From the NCBI RefSeq assembly GCF_018917865.1, contig NZ_JAHLPM010000002.1, positions 186,001 through 250,000 on the forward strand: a DNA stretch of 64,000 bases. Direction: 5' to 3'. The notes beneath the pieces are model-generated. The model did not search any database and was not told the DNA's origin. It worked only from the letters and a program-made list of their open reading frames with translations. Within the stretch, counting starts at the first letter, position 1. Every line of letters begins with the position of its first letter. Below, piece after piece: positions 44,086 through 53,563 of this stretch. The DNA is from Tissierella simiarum. Lineage in GTDB: Bacteria > Bacillota > Clostridia > Tissierellales > Tissierellaceae. Made by a program: the position numbers and the translations under genes.

Positions 44086-45176
44086 TCATTCTCCCTCCTT
44101 TTTTTAATATATCCTACAATATAGATAAGGGTAGACATTATCATTATAGAAAAAAAAGCAAAATAGTTAACTATCGATACCATTTGATCATTTATTTGGA
44201 CTAAGTTTTGAGGAATTAAAGATACTATATATATTATAGGCAATAAAGGTATGATAAATAATTCATGAGTTTTAGTGTTAAATAATTCAGAAAGAATTTT
44301 ACCTGCCGAGTAGTAAGCTGGACCCATGGTTCCAAAGATGACCAGTACCCAGAAAGCCATAACAACTCCGTCTAAATTTTCAATAAAATATCCGGGTAAG
44401 TCAATTTCTTTTATCAAAGCAAGAGTAGGCCAGTTTTGTCTTTGCAATTGATGGATTCCATACTGAGATAAAGCCATTACAAAGATTAATATATATATTA
44501 AAGTTACAATGGCTAATGCCATAAGACTATATTTTAATGTTTTTTCTTTTTTTTCAGCATAGGGTATAGTTAAAAGTAGTATTTCAAAGCCTATATAACT
44601 GAAAAAGCTAACCCTTATTCCCTTTGGAACTAATCTTATATTACTTTGAAATACTGGAAGTAAGTTAGTAAAATCTGCATTTGGTATAGATACTATTATA
44701 ATAAATATTGCAAATCCTATTATTATAGGATAAATATGATAACCTGCTCTCCCAATTATATCTATTTCCGATCTAGCTATATAAGACGTAGCCAATATAA
44801 ATGTAATTGCAATTATTTCTGAAGGAGTAGTATCCAATAGAAATATTCTCATTACCTCAACAAGATTTCTAGTCACATAGGATGCTAATAATATTACATA
44901 CATTAAAAATCCAACGAGAAATATATTAAATATTACTGGTGATAAGACATCTCTACCTATCTCAAAAAAATCTTTATCTGGATATAGCTGAAATATTTTA
45001 TTTATAATAATAATAAAAGGAATATTTAATATTCCTCCTAACAATATACCAATCCATCCGTCATTCGCCATAATGTTTGCAATAACGCTAGGGAGAGAAA
45101 GAATTCCTATTCCTACCATCATGGATACAACTAATCCTTTTATTTGTTGGTTCGATACTTTATGTTTTCTATCCAT
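44082..45176 (-). CDS. Spore germination receptor permease subunit (GerAB/GerKB type)
   Basis: 364 residues, ten membrane helices, APC-superfamily fold. The start VSNQQIKGLVVSMMVGIGILSLPSVIA is characteristic of the GerAB/YndE type. In the receptor, this subunit binds the nutrient ligand, usually an amino acid or sugar. ATG 45176 overlaps nothing upstream (5-nt gap to the A subunit), and its end overlaps the C-subunit start. Confidence 0.94.
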   Translation of the reverse strand: MDRKHKVSNQQIKGLVVSMMVGIGILSLPSVIANIMANDGWIGILLGGILNIPFIIIINKIFQLYPDKDFFEIGRDVLSPVIFNIFLVGFLMYVILLASYVTRNLVEVMRIFLLDTTPSEIIAITFILATSYIARSEIDIIGRAGYHIYPIIIGFAIFIIIVSIPNADFTNLLPVFQSNIRLVPKGIRVSFFSYIGFEILLLTIPYAEKKEKTLKYSLMALAIVTLIYILIFVMALSQYGIHQLQRQNWPTLALIKEIDLPGYFIENLDGVVMAFWVLVIFGTMGPAYYSAGKILSELFNTKTHELFIIPLLPIIYIVSLIPQNLVQINDQMVSIVNYFAFFSIMIMSTLIYIVGYIKKRRENE

Positions 45177-45180
45177 CTTA

Positions 45181-46677
45181 TCACCTTCTTCTCATTCTTC
45201 TTTTATTTCTTGGGTGAGTAAAAACTGGTCTAAATTCAAATTCTTGCACTGGTGCCTTAATTAAAGTATCCTTTAATTCTCCTTCTTTTATCCCTAAGCC
45301 TGCATAAGGTGAAGTATAAGGTATTCCAAAGCTGTCTAGCTTAATAAGATGAGTTCCAAGGATAATAACGCCTAGCATTATGCCATATAAGCCAAAGATA
45401 GCAGCTAAAACAATAAATATAAACCTGCATATTCTAAATCCTGCAGAAAGTTCATAGCTAGGTATAGCAAATGCAGAAATACTCGTTGCAGCCACTATGA
45501 TTATCATAAGAGGGCTGACTATTCCTGCTTCTACTGCTGCCTGCCCTATTATTAATCCACCTACTATACCTATAGTGGTGCCTACAGGGCCAGAAATCCT
45601 CGTTCCCGATTCTCTAATAAGCTCTATTGTAATTTCCATTAAGAATGCTTCCACTACTGCAGGAAAAGGAACATTTATCCTACTGGCAGCTAAATAATAA
45701 GCTAATTTTGTCGGAAGAAGCCCAGGATGAAAAGCAGTTATTGCAACATATAAAGCTGGTGCCAATAAGGATAGCCCCAGTGCCAGCAGTCGCAATATTC
45801 TTATAACAGTTGATTCTGTCCACCTGGAATAATAATCTTCAGATGATTGCATAAGAGTTCCTATAGTAGCAGGTACAATTAGTGCAAAGGGAGAATTGTC
45901 TACTAATATAGCAACCCTTCCTTCATAAAGAGAAGCTGCCACAGCATCTGGTCTTTCAGTATTTTCTATTTGAGGAAAAGGAGATAGATAATTATCTTCT
46001 ATTAAATTTTCTAATATTGAACTATCCATTATAGCATCAATATCTATCTCATCTATTCTCGAATTTACTTCTTGCAGCAGGTTTTTATCTACTATATCCT
46101 CTATATACATTATGGCCACATCAGTCTTTGATCTTTTACCTATTTGTCTAATCTTCAGTTTCAATCTCGTATCTTTTATTCTTCTTCGTACTAAAGTAGT
46201 ATTAAACTTTAAAGTTTCTGTAAATCCATCTCTTGGTCCTCTAACTACAGTTTCTGTAGTAGGCTCTCCAATTCCTCTTCCAGGCCAACCTCTAGATCCA
46301 ATTATAATTCCTTTGTCTACTCCATCTATTAAAAGAATAGTATCCCCTGAAAGAAGAAAATTGATTATTTTTTCCATATGAAATTCTTCTTTAATCTCTG
46401 CTGTAGCCAGAGATTCTTTGGCTATAATATCGATTAAGGAGGTTTTAAATCCTTGAAGAGTAAAATTCTTTATTTCTTCTTCAGATATTAAAGATTGTAT
46501 TGCATATTCACTAATAAATGTTTTGTCTATTAATCCATCTACAAACACAAAGCATAGTTTTACCCTATAGACGTCACCAATCTCTATATTTCTATAAACT
46601 ATATCATCACAATCTTTTAGCAAGGTTTTTAATGTAGTAATATTTTTTTCTAAATCCTTTAGCAATATTGTTTGCAT
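45181..46677 (-). CDS. Spore germination receptor subunit A (GerAA/GerKA type)
   Basis: ATG 46677 is preferred (GTAGGAGG upstream) over an in-frame start at 46695. About 498 residues. The N-terminal soluble domain (about 1-270) has GDTILLIDGVDKGIIIGSRGWPGRGIGEPTTETVVRGPRDGFTE, the family signature. Five or so membrane helices follow from about residue 280, with LPTKLAYYLAASRINVPFPA. A subunits oligomerise into the ion channel opened by nutrients. First large gene of the ger operon. Confidence 0.95.
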   Translation of the reverse strand: MQTILLKDLEKNITTLKTLLKDCDDIVYRNIEIGDVYRVKLCFVFVDGLIDKTFISEYAIQSLISEEEIKNFTLQGFKTSLIDIIAKESLATAEIKEEFHMEKIINFLLSGDTILLIDGVDKGIIIGSRGWPGRGIGEPTTETVVRGPRDGFTETLKFNTTLVRRRIKDTRLKLKIRQIGKRSKTDVAIMYIEDIVDKNLLQEVNSRIDEIDIDAIMDSSILENLIEDNYLSPFPQIENTERPDAVAASLYEGRVAILVDNSPFALIVPATIGTLMQSSEDYYSRWTESTVIRILRLLALGLSLLAPALYVAITAFHPGLLPTKLAYYLAASRINVPFPAVVEAFLMEITIELIRESGTRISGPVGTTIGIVGGLIIGQAAVEAGIVSPLMIIIVAATSISAFAIPSYELSAGFRICRFIFIVLAAIFGLYGIMLGVIILGTHLIKLDSFGIPYTSPYAGLGIKEGELKDTLIKAPVQEFEFRPVFTHPRNKRRMRRR

Positions 46678-46687
46678 AAATATCCTC

Positions 46688-46897
46688 CTACACAAATTTT
46701 AGTAATATATAAACAGATGCACCTATTATAATGTAGGAGTAGGATATTATTCTCGCTAAATTAAATTCCTTTACATAACCCAACCTTTTAAATTTTCTTC
46801 CATCTACTAATAGGGTAAATAACGCTACAAAGAATATCATTAAAATAGCTATATTATCAAATATGCCCTTCATAATTCCTATTATTTTATAAAACAA
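46688..46897 (-). CDS. Small two-helix membrane protein leading the ger operon
   Basis: TTG 46897 is chosen since GGAGGTGGG is 3-8 nt upstream; 69 residues. Two hydrophobic segments (NIAILMIFFVALFTLLV and IISYSYIIIGASVYILL) flank a basic turn (DGRKFKRLGYVKEF). No family recognised with certainty; similar small membrane proteins are found with ger operons in Clostridia, and GerD/fourth-subunit type accessory roles are possible. It ends 10 nt before the A-subunit start, so it is co-translated. The SD is buried in a terminator-like hairpin. Confidence 0.65.
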   Translation of the reverse strand: MFYKIIGIMKGIFDNIAILMIFFVALFTLLVDGRKFKRLGYVKEFNLARIISYSYIIIGASVYILLKFV

Positions 46898-46898
46898 A

Positions 46899-46945
46899 AT
46901 CCCACCTCCTGTAACTTTCATTAATATAGTTAACAGGAAGTGGGA
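46899..46945 (-). terminator. Terminator-like hairpin after ispE that overlaps the next gene's SD
   Basis: TCCCACTTCCTGTTAAC pairs with GTTACAGGAGGTGGGA (one bulge) and is followed by TTTTGTTTT. The 3' arm holds the SD of the small membrane protein gene. Confidence 0.65.
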
Positions 46946-46959
46946 ATATTATTCCTTAT

Positions 46960-47808
46960 TTATATTGTCTTACACATATATATCTTTTTTATTTTACTGG
47001 ATAACTTATTCCTACAATATATCATTTTTTCTTCATCATCGAATATTCCGAATACTGTTGGTCCACTGCCGCTCATTAATGCTCCTAAAGCACCATATTT
47101 CATCATGTCTTTTTTTATTTCTGAAATTATTGGATGATCTTTTATTACTACTTCTTCCATAACATTTACCATATTCTCCGCTAAACCCTTAAGATTTCCT
47201 TCTTCTAAATACCTAATAAGCCTATCAATATCCACCCTTTTATCTTTATTTAACACAAGATTTTTATATACATAAGCCGTTGATACCTCTATTCCAGGAT
47301 TAGCTAATAACACCAGTTTATTAGAAAATGGTTTAAGCTTCTTTAGTTTTTCTCCAATGCCTTGAGCATAAGCAGTGCCTCCCATTATACAAAATGGTAC
47401 ATCGGCACCTATTTCTACTCCTATACCCCTTAACTCTTCTTCCTCTAAGTTTAACTGCCATAACTCACTTAAACCTTTAAGAACAGCTGCACCATTTGTA
47501 CTACCGCCAGCTAAGCCTGATGCCAAAGGAATTTGTTTATCTATTTTTATATGTATCCCTTTATTTACACCCGTTCTCTCTTTAATTTTCTCCCAGGCCT
47601 TATAAACTAAATTAGCAGATCCTAGAGGTACATCACTATTATTACACTCTATAATTATTCCTTCTTTGATCTCTTTTAATGTTAATGTATCTTTTAAATC
47701 AACTTGCTGCATTAAGGTATTTAATTCATGGTATCCGTCATTTCTTTTATATAATACATCTAAGGATAGATTTATTTTCCCATAGGACTCTATTATTATT
47801 TCATCCAT
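46960..47808 (-). CDS. ispE: 4-diphosphocytidyl-2-C-methyl-D-erythritol kinase
   Basis: 282 residues from ATG 47808 (SD GAAGGAGA; the in-frame start at 47829 lacks one). GHMP-kinase fold: SYGKINLSLDVLYKRNDGYHEL at the N-terminus, ATP-binding PLASGLAGGSTNGAAVL near residue 95, and the C-terminal MSGSGPTVFG. It phosphorylates CDP-methylerythritol in the MEP isoprenoid pathway, in the cytoplasm. It follows the SPOCS-LysM gene by 73 nt in the same direction. Confidence 0.96.
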   Translation of the reverse strand: MDEIIIESYGKINLSLDVLYKRNDGYHELNTLMQQVDLKDTLTLKEIKEGIIIECNNSDVPLGSANLVYKAWEKIKERTGVNKGIHIKIDKQIPLASGLAGGSTNGAAVLKGLSELWQLNLEEEELRGIGVEIGADVPFCIMGGTAYAQGIGEKLKKLKPFSNKLVLLANPGIEVSTAYVYKNLVLNKDKRVDIDRLIRYLEEGNLKGLAENMVNVMEEVVIKDHPIISEIKKDMMKYGALGALMSGSGPTVFGIFDDEEKMIYCRNKLSSKIKKIYMCKTI

Positions 47809-47881
47809 TTTTATTTCTCCTTCTGTCAATTTAACGGATACATTATACCATAATTAACTAGTAATTAAAAGACAGAAGACT

Positions 47882-49429
47882 TTAGAATGCAAAGTCTACA
47901 TTCTTTTCAATGATTATTTTTTCTCCAGGCATTAAGATAGATGGATTATTTATATTGTTAGATAAAACAATTTCTTCTACTGTAGTATTATATCTCTTTG
48001 CTATATCCCAGAGAACATCACCTTTTTGTACTATATATACCGTTATACTGGGTCTATTCTTCTTATCTATTATTTCGTCAGTTTCCTCTATTTTGTTTAT
48101 AATATTTGTCTTCTTTTCTCTATTTACTAGTACACGATTCTTGATGCTTGCATCTATAGATAAATTATCATTCTTTAATGAATAGTCTAAAGTTTCAAGA
48201 CTGGCTTCTACATTTATTGCTATATTCTGTTTCAGTTCCTCTGTTGAAATATAGGATTTAAATGGAACTTCTTCTTTTAAAGTAGATATTTCTTCTGTTC
48301 CTTCCTCTAGATAAAATAGATTTAACGAAAGAATTCCTTCTACTACGATTTTTTCTTCTAAGTATCTACTATCTAATATTATCGGGGTTCCATCTATTCC
48401 ATATACTTCTTTTATAGCTTTACCATTTAAATCTTTCTCTACTTTTTCTCTATGAGTTATATCCTTAATGTTTTCTATAACCTTTATTTCTTCTTTTTCA
48501 AGGTTTATTTTCTTTTTTGTAGAATAAGCATCTACTATAACTTCTTTTTCTTTCTCTTCATAAACCTTTCCTGTAATTCTAATCTTTGATTCTAAATCTA
48601 AGACTTTATAATCTCCATTCATGTTTTCCCTTATTTCATATTCTCCATCTACTACTTCCATATCTACTTGGCATTCAGATTCTCTAAGGGCTCCTGGCAT
48701 ATCTAAGAAATGATTGAATGGCAATTCTTTCTTTACAGAGTTAAGCCTATTTTCTCCATAATAAATAATAGAAGCCTCAACTACACCAGATACTATTATT
48801 CTATCTTCTACTAAAGTTGATTCTTTTTCATAAGCATGAATAGAAACCTTTAGAATATCTTCTATCGGCGGCATATACTCTTCTACTTCAAAAGCTTCTT
48901 TCACAAGGGCATAAGAATCTTCTTTTCCATAAACATCCTTATACTTTATCTTTTCTCTTAATACTTGAAGATTTAATCCTTCTTTTATCTCTTTAATTAT
49001 TTCTATAGTGTTAGTTTGTTCTACCTTACCTATTAGATTTACTACAGCCTTTAAAGAAACTTTTCTTTCATCTTTTATTTCTTCATCTATATATTCTAGG
49101 TTTGCCTTTACTTCTGCTGCCATTTCCTCTGTTATACCTTCTATCTCTATTTCTTGTCTAAAATCAGCGGTGGTTTCTAGAGTATAAATATTTACTTCTT
49201 CTTCTTTACTCTTGTAAACCGATTTAAATCTTACTATTCCATTAGTTATAATTTTATCCCTTATTATCTTAGTGTTTAGTATTTCTACCTTTCCATCAGT
49301 CCAAAGTAGTTTTTCTATGTCAGGTTTCAATTGATTTAAATATATTTCCGTTTCAATCAAGGTTTGAGTCTCTTGGTATCCTTTTAATTCTTCTACTTTA
49401 AGGACATCCTTAACTAATTCCATTGCCAT
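47882..49429 (-). CDS. SPOCS (DUF3794) and LysM domain protein
   Basis: 515 residues. Three SPOCS-type beta domains (about 10-140, 165-290, 310-440), each with an IxGxV.F/ASIIYY-like strand, are followed by a C-terminal LysM domain (VYIVQKGDVLWDIAKRYNTTVEEIVLSNNI, about 455-505) that binds peptidoglycan. SPOCS domains occur in spore-coat morphogenetic proteins such as SpoVID and in clostridial homologues. No signal peptide, as expected for a mother-cell coat/cortex interface protein. A spore-envelope role is likely but not certain. ATG 49429 follows GGGGGGAT. Confidence 0.88.
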   Translation of the reverse strand: MAMELVKDVLKVEELKGYQETQTLIETEIYLNQLKPDIEKLLWTDGKVEILNTKIIRDKIITNGIVRFKSVYKSKEEEVNIYTLETTADFRQEIEIEGITEEMAAEVKANLEYIDEEIKDERKVSLKAVVNLIGKVEQTNTIEIIKEIKEGLNLQVLREKIKYKDVYGKEDSYALVKEAFEVEEYMPPIEDILKVSIHAYEKESTLVEDRIIVSGVVEASIIYYGENRLNSVKKELPFNHFLDMPGALRESECQVDMEVVDGEYEIRENMNGDYKVLDLESKIRITGKVYEEKEKEVIVDAYSTKKKINLEKEEIKVIENIKDITHREKVEKDLNGKAIKEVYGIDGTPIILDSRYLEEKIVVEGILSLNLFYLEEGTEEISTLKEEVPFKSYISTEELKQNIAINVEASLETLDYSLKNDNLSIDASIKNRVLVNREKKTNIINKIEETDEIIDKKNRPSITVYIVQKGDVLWDIAKRYNTTVEEIVLSNNINNPSILMPGEKIIIEKNVDFAF

Positions 49430-49616
49430 GATATCCCCCCTATTTATTAACTTTATATATTCTATGAAGAAATATATGTGTTAATGTCCAAAAAAATGCA
49501 TAAAAAATTAGAGACTTTCCCCTGATTTATGTATTTTGAATTATTTGCTCCATATGACTGATAAATAGAAATATTTTATTATTCCTTAGAGTCCATAGAG
49601 TTTATATAATTTACTT

Positions 49617-49793
49617 AGAAAAACCAGACTAATGAAGGATATCAAGTAATCCATTAGTCCTATTTCAATTTTATCTTTCATACTATATAATTAACCTAAG
49701 AAGACTTCCAAGTGGTCTTTCTTCCCCGTATGAGCTAACTTAAGTTATGCTCATTCCCTATTTAAACCGACAAATTAATGTCGGTCTTTTTTT
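49617..49793 (+). ncRNA. Candidate structured small RNA with intrinsic terminator
   Basis: The 428-nt gap between the SPOCS-LysM gene and veg has no ORF, yet on the plus strand it shows four successive stem-loops: GACTAAT...ATTAGTC (49627-49659), AAGAAGAC...GTCTTTCTT (49698-49723), ATGAGC-TAACTTAAGTTA-TGCTCAT (49730-49754) and a terminator ACCGACA-N6-TGTCGGT plus CTTTTTTT (49766-49793). TATAAT hexamers at 49605 and 49686 could start transcripts of about 177 or 95 nt. No plus-strand gene lies upstream to own that terminator. No known RNA family was recognised. Confidence 0.45.
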
Positions 49794-49805
49794 GTCTTTA
49801 AGAAA

Positions 49806-49858
49806 CAAAATGACTGTACTTCTTTAGTGTCAAGCACTAAAAATGTACAGTCATTTTT
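49806..49858 (-). terminator. Terminator of veg
   Basis: AAAATGACTGTAC...GTACAGTCATTTTTT stem with an inner TTTAGTG/CACTAAA pairing, just past the veg stop and followed on the minus strand by TTTTGTTTC. Confidence 0.8.
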
Positions 49859-50127
49859 TAGCTTATCTTTATTTTTCGTTGAGCTTCATCACAAATTGTA
49901 ACTTCAACTGTTTCTGTCAAAATATCTGAGTAAGTATAAGATACTCTTCTAGTGCTGTCATATTGATTACATATTCTAACAACGAATAAGCTCGGATATG
50001 CGCTTTCTAGTATTCCTTCCCTAACTGTTGTCTTTTTTCTCCCCTTATTTGCCTTTAGTATTACTTTCTTACCTATACAGCCTTCCACATCCTTACGAAT
50101 CTTGGTTAAGCTATTTCTCTCCAACAA
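49858..50127 (-). CDS. veg: Veg protein
   Basis: About 89 residues. IRKDVEGCIGKKVILKANKGRKKTTVREGILESAYPSLFVVRI and RRVSYTYSDILTETVEV match Veg, a small widely conserved Firmicutes protein linked to biofilm gene control, with an SH3-like fold. TTG 50127 is preferred (AAGGTGG 5 nt upstream), though GTG 50136 is possible. Its promoter is a perfect SigA consensus, in keeping with the strong vegetative promoter known for veg in Bacillus. Confidence 0.93.
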   Translation of the reverse strand: MLERNSLTKIRKDVEGCIGKKVILKANKGRKKTTVREGILESAYPSLFVVRICNQYDSTRRVSYTYSDILTETVEVTICDEAQRKIKIS

Positions 50128-50199
50128 AGTAACCACCTTCCATAGAGTTCTCCCCTATCAAGGGGGCAGAAGGAGTGTTAAGGGACACTCATGATATGA

Positions 50200-50228
50200 T
50201 TATACCACGAGTTGTCCGTTATGTCAAA
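50200..50228 (-). promoter_or_regulatory. Consensus SigA promoter of veg with structured leader
   Basis: TTGACA-N17-TATAAT with no mismatch. The leader of about 65 nt contains GAGTGT...ACACTC and CCCCC...GGGG hairpins before the SD. Confidence 0.92.
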
Positions 50229-50284
50229 TAAAACAATTATTATACTATGAAATGGTTCCCTTGTCAATTACAAAAGCTATAAAA

Positions 50285-51649
50285 CTAATATTCAAAATAT
50301 TGCAGGATTCCCTTGCATATTCCTTCAACCAACTCTGATATATATTTTTCATCTTTAAATCTTTTTTCTTCTTCTATATTCGACAAATAACCTATTTCCA
50401 TCAGCAAAGAGCTTACATTTATACCTCTAAAAATATAAAAATTTCCTTCTTTTACTCCTCTAGTAGGAATTCCCTTTTCTTCTAGTGCCTCCAATATATT
50501 TTTCCCTAGTTTCTTACTCTCCTCATCCTTTCTGAAATAATATAGTTCGCACCCTTTCATAGTAGAATTTGGATAGTAATCCATGTGAAGGCTAATAAAA
50601 AAATTAGGTCTTATTTCATTAGTAATTTCAGCTCTCTTTGTAATTAATATGTTTTCATCTTCTCCTCTGGTTAAATGGACTAAAGCCCCCAACCCTTCTA
50701 ATCTTTCCTTTAAAGCTACAGATATTGTATATACAATATCTTTTTCCATAAGCCCTTCTTTTCCTACATATCCAATGTCCTTACCTCCATGCCCTGGATC
50801 TATTACTATTATTATGCCTAATAACGGTTTATTTATACTAGGCAGCTTATATTCTAAGACTTCAACTCCAGTATAATAATACTTTAAAATTTCTTTAAAC
50901 TTATAACCCTTTTGAGCCATCTCTTCGGCTCCACGCTGACAAAGCCCTAATCCATGACCTTTACCCCTAGTTATAAATTTTATAGAAGTAGGCGTTATAT
51001 CAAAACGGGTAGAATTCAAATTAAGCTTTTCCATTAATTCTTTTCCACTCATATTCTTTCCTGATATATCTAATGAAATTATTCGCTCTTGACCATCCTT
51101 TTCAATATTTTCTATATATCCTGTTATTTTAGGGTCATCCCCTATAATGTTTTTCGGAAATTTCACATTTAATAATTCTTCTATTTCTTCTGTAGAATAG
51201 ATCTTTTCATCCCTCCAAAAAGGAGATTCTGTACAATGCCCACAAAGTACTCGCCGTAAATATACTATATTGTTATCTAATACATTCTCTGAATTTTCTG
51301 TACTCCCTCCACAGGTATCATGATATTCTGCGAATATAGGCTTATCTTCATATACAATTACAATGCCTTTTGTTTCCTCTATTGCCCTATTTATTTTATC
51401 AATATATTCATCATTACCCTCATATAAGTCTTTCACACAATCTTTTAAATCTATATCATTATCTTTATGGTTCAAATAATTTTTTAACAAATTTGTCCTT
51501 ATTATTACAGCCTGAGTTTTAAGGGCCTCTATATGAAAATCAATATCTATTTGAGAAGGCAAAAGAGCCTTGACCATTTCCTCTAGGGGCATTTGATATA
51601 TTTGCTTTGCTTCTTGATCATAATATTTAATATGAAAATAGTTTTCCAT
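50285..51649 (-). CDS. SpoIID-type transglycosylase fused to an Amidase_3 domain
   Basis: 454 residues. Residues about 10-275 are a SpoIID/LytB domain: IEALKTQAVIIRTNL with the family catalytic Glu, and RGKGHGLGLCQRGAEEMAQKGY. Residues about 285-454 form an N-acetylmuramoyl-L-alanine amidase (Amidase_3): VIDPGHGGKDIG and ISLHMDYYP give zinc ligands His, and LLMEIGYLSN the catalytic Glu. Both activities would strip peptide stems and cut denuded glycan. No signal peptide or membrane helix is seen, which is odd for wall enzymes; it may be exported by another route or act after mother-cell lysis. SD GGAGGGG precedes ATG 51649. Confidence 0.88.
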   Translation of the reverse strand: MENYFHIKYYDQEAKQIYQMPLEEMVKALLPSQIDIDFHIEALKTQAVIIRTNLLKNYLNHKDNDIDLKDCVKDLYEGNDEYIDKINRAIEETKGIVIVYEDKPIFAEYHDTCGGSTENSENVLDNNIVYLRRVLCGHCTESPFWRDEKIYSTEEIEELLNVKFPKNIIGDDPKITGYIENIEKDGQERIISLDISGKNMSGKELMEKLNLNSTRFDITPTSIKFITRGKGHGLGLCQRGAEEMAQKGYKFKEILKYYYTGVEVLEYKLPSINKPLLGIIIVIDPGHGGKDIGYVGKEGLMEKDIVYTISVALKERLEGLGALVHLTRGEDENILITKRAEITNEIRPNFFISLHMDYYPNSTMKGCELYYFRKDEESKKLGKNILEALEEKGIPTRGVKEGNFYIFRGINVSSLLMEIGYLSNIEEEKRFKDEKYISELVEGICKGILQYFEY

Positions 51650-51760
51650 GGTGCTACCCCTCCATAATATTTTCTATCTAATATATCTTATGAAAATTGA
51701 CCTTTAAAGTGATTAGTGTGGTATAATTATTGTGTATTCGAGAATAAGGAGGGGGTCTTT

Positions 51761-53563
51761 TTGAAAGGCACCATTGTATCCGCATGGGTAAAAACCTGTA
51801 AAAGTTTGTTTGGAGATAATTTGACAAATGAAGCATTAGAGCACTTTAACATCAATCCTAAGAAGATATTCAGACCTACAGAAGATATAGAAGATAGAGC
51901 AGCTATAGGTTTTGTAAATTACATAGCAAATAAAATAGGTGAAGAACCTTATGAAGTTTGGAGAAAAATGGGGAACAATAATATATTTACTTTTTCTCAA
52001 GATTATCCTGCATTTTTTAGATATAAGAGTTTATATTCTTTCTTAAGTGCTATGTACGATATACACGTTATAGTGACTAAACGAATTCCTGGTGCTAAAC
52101 CACCGATCCTTCATATGAAAGCTATTGATAAAAAGAAGGCTGTAATGAGCTATTCTTCTCCAAGAGAAATGTTTGGGTATTTTCAAGGCATGCTAGAGGG
52201 AGCGGCTATGTTTTACAAAGAAGACATTCAAATTGACACTTTGGAAAAGAAAGAAGGTTTTACCAAAGTCTCCATTACATTCTCTAAAGAGATTTATCAA
52301 AGGAAAACCTTTATGCTAAATAAAGTTTTATCTCTAGGATTTATCAAAAGCATAGAAGGGAAAATTGCTTTGGTTTCTTTACTACTAATTGGAATTCCAG
52401 CAGTAATTTTGCCTAAAATAATAGATAACAATTTATATACTGCTACTGTTCTTGCTCTTTCTGTTATTATTCCTTTATTAACAGGAAAAATGTTATTTAA
52501 GCCGCTAAAAGATATATATCTATCTCTAGAGAGTATAATAGAAAAAGATTTGTCCATGGAAGAAGATATTTCCACCAATGATTTCTTAGAAGAAATTAAT
52601 GATAGGATAAATTCTATAAAATCTCACATTAAGACAGATTTTGTAGGATATAAAGGTAGTACTGATGAATTAAATGTTTTTGGAAATAAATTTGGCGAAA
52701 TTTCTTCTAATATGTCTTTTACTTCAGGAGAAATATCTGATGTAGTAGAACAGGTAGCTAGTGGAGCTATAAACCAAGCAGAAGAAACGGAAAATGCAGC
52801 CTACCTTTTAAATAATAGTATCAATTCTTTAAATCAAGTAGTTGATAAGGAAAGTAAAGGTAAGGAAGAATTAGAATCTGCTGTCAGAAAAATAAATCAG
52901 GGTTTTGAAGACTTAAAAGCTACTTCTTTAAGCTTAAATCAAATCTTAAAAGAGTTTTCAAAAGTCAAAGGAAAGGGACAAGCTTTACAAAATAGAGCTA
53001 ATGATGTTAGGATTATTGTAGAAACCGTAGAAAAGATTGCGGAACAAACTAATCTATTGGCCTTAAATGCTAGTATAGAAGCTTCTAGAGCTGGAGAATA
53101 CGGAAGAGGATTCACTGTCGTAGCTTTAGAAGTCAGAAAATTAGCGGAGGGATCAAAAGAAGCTGTTAAAAGTATAAATAATAATTTAGAATCTTTTATT
53201 AAAGATATTGACGGTTTTGTAGATGATATTGATAACCAATATACGGTTCTTGAAAAAGAAAATATAAGTCTAACTTCAGTAGCGGAAGAAAACTATGCTT
53301 CTGTAAATTCCATTAAAAAAGTTGCTAATTTAATAATCGAACTTACAGAAGAACTTACTAAGGAAACAAACTCTATAAATCAAATATCTCACAACATTGA
53401 ATCCTTAGCAGCAATTGCTGAAGAGAACTCTGCTTCTTCTCAAGAGGTAAGTGCAAATGTTCAATCTTATACTGAAGAGATTAAGAAAATGACCGAAAGT
53501 ATAGTGGAGTTTAAAAAAGTATCAGAAGAGTTTAGTAAGGATTTAGAAAAGTATACAATTTAA
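51761..53563 (+). CDS. H-NOX (heme) methyl-accepting chemotaxis protein
   Basis: TTG 51761 follows AGGAGGGGG and gives the family N-terminus [12 protein letters not shown]; 600 residues. Residues 1-185 are an H-NOX heme domain collinear with the Thermoanaerobacter protein: proximal His102, the heme-propionate motif Tyr131-x-Ser133-x-Arg135, Pro115, and distal Trp9, Asn74 and Tyr140, the hydrogen-bond set tied to O2 binding. Two membrane helices (about 205-225 and 232-250) follow, then a linker and the MCP signalling domain with tip [24 protein letters not shown]. It should sense O2 (or NO) and drive CheA-linked taxis away from oxygen. Single gene between convergent terminators. Confidence 0.95.
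   Translation: MKGTIVSAWVKTCKSLFGDNLTNEALEHFNINPKKIFRPTEDIEDRAAIGFVNYIANKIGEEPYEVWRKMGNNNIFTFSQDYPAFFRYKSLYSFLSAMYDIHVIVTKRIPGAKPPILHMKAIDKKKAVMSYSSPREMFGYFQGMLEGAAMFYKEDIQIDTLEKKEGFTKVSITFSKEIYQRKTFMLNKVLSLGFIKSIEGKIALVSLLLIGIPAVILPKIIDNNLYTATVLALSVIIPLLTGKMLFKPLKDIYLSLESIIEKDLSMEEDISTNDFLEEINDRINSIKSHIKTDFVGYKGSTDELNVFGNKFGEISSNMSFTSGEISDVVEQVASGAINQAEETENAAYLLNNSINSLNQVVDKESKGKEELESAVRKINQGFEDLKATSLSLNQILKEFSKVKGKGQALQNRANDVRIIVETVEKIAEQTNLLALNASIEASRAGEYGRGFTVVALEVRKLAEGSKEAVKSINNNLESFIKDIDGFVDDIDNQYTVLEKENISLTSVAEENYASVNSIKKVANLIIELTEELTKETNSINQISHNIESLAAIAEENSASSQEVSANVQSYTEEIKKMTESIVEFKKVSEEFSKDLEKYTI

Noticed and set aside
49617-49793. 6S RNA or T-box leader
   Set aside because: The ends do not pair into the long 6S rod, and no T-box sequence or downstream rightward gene is present.
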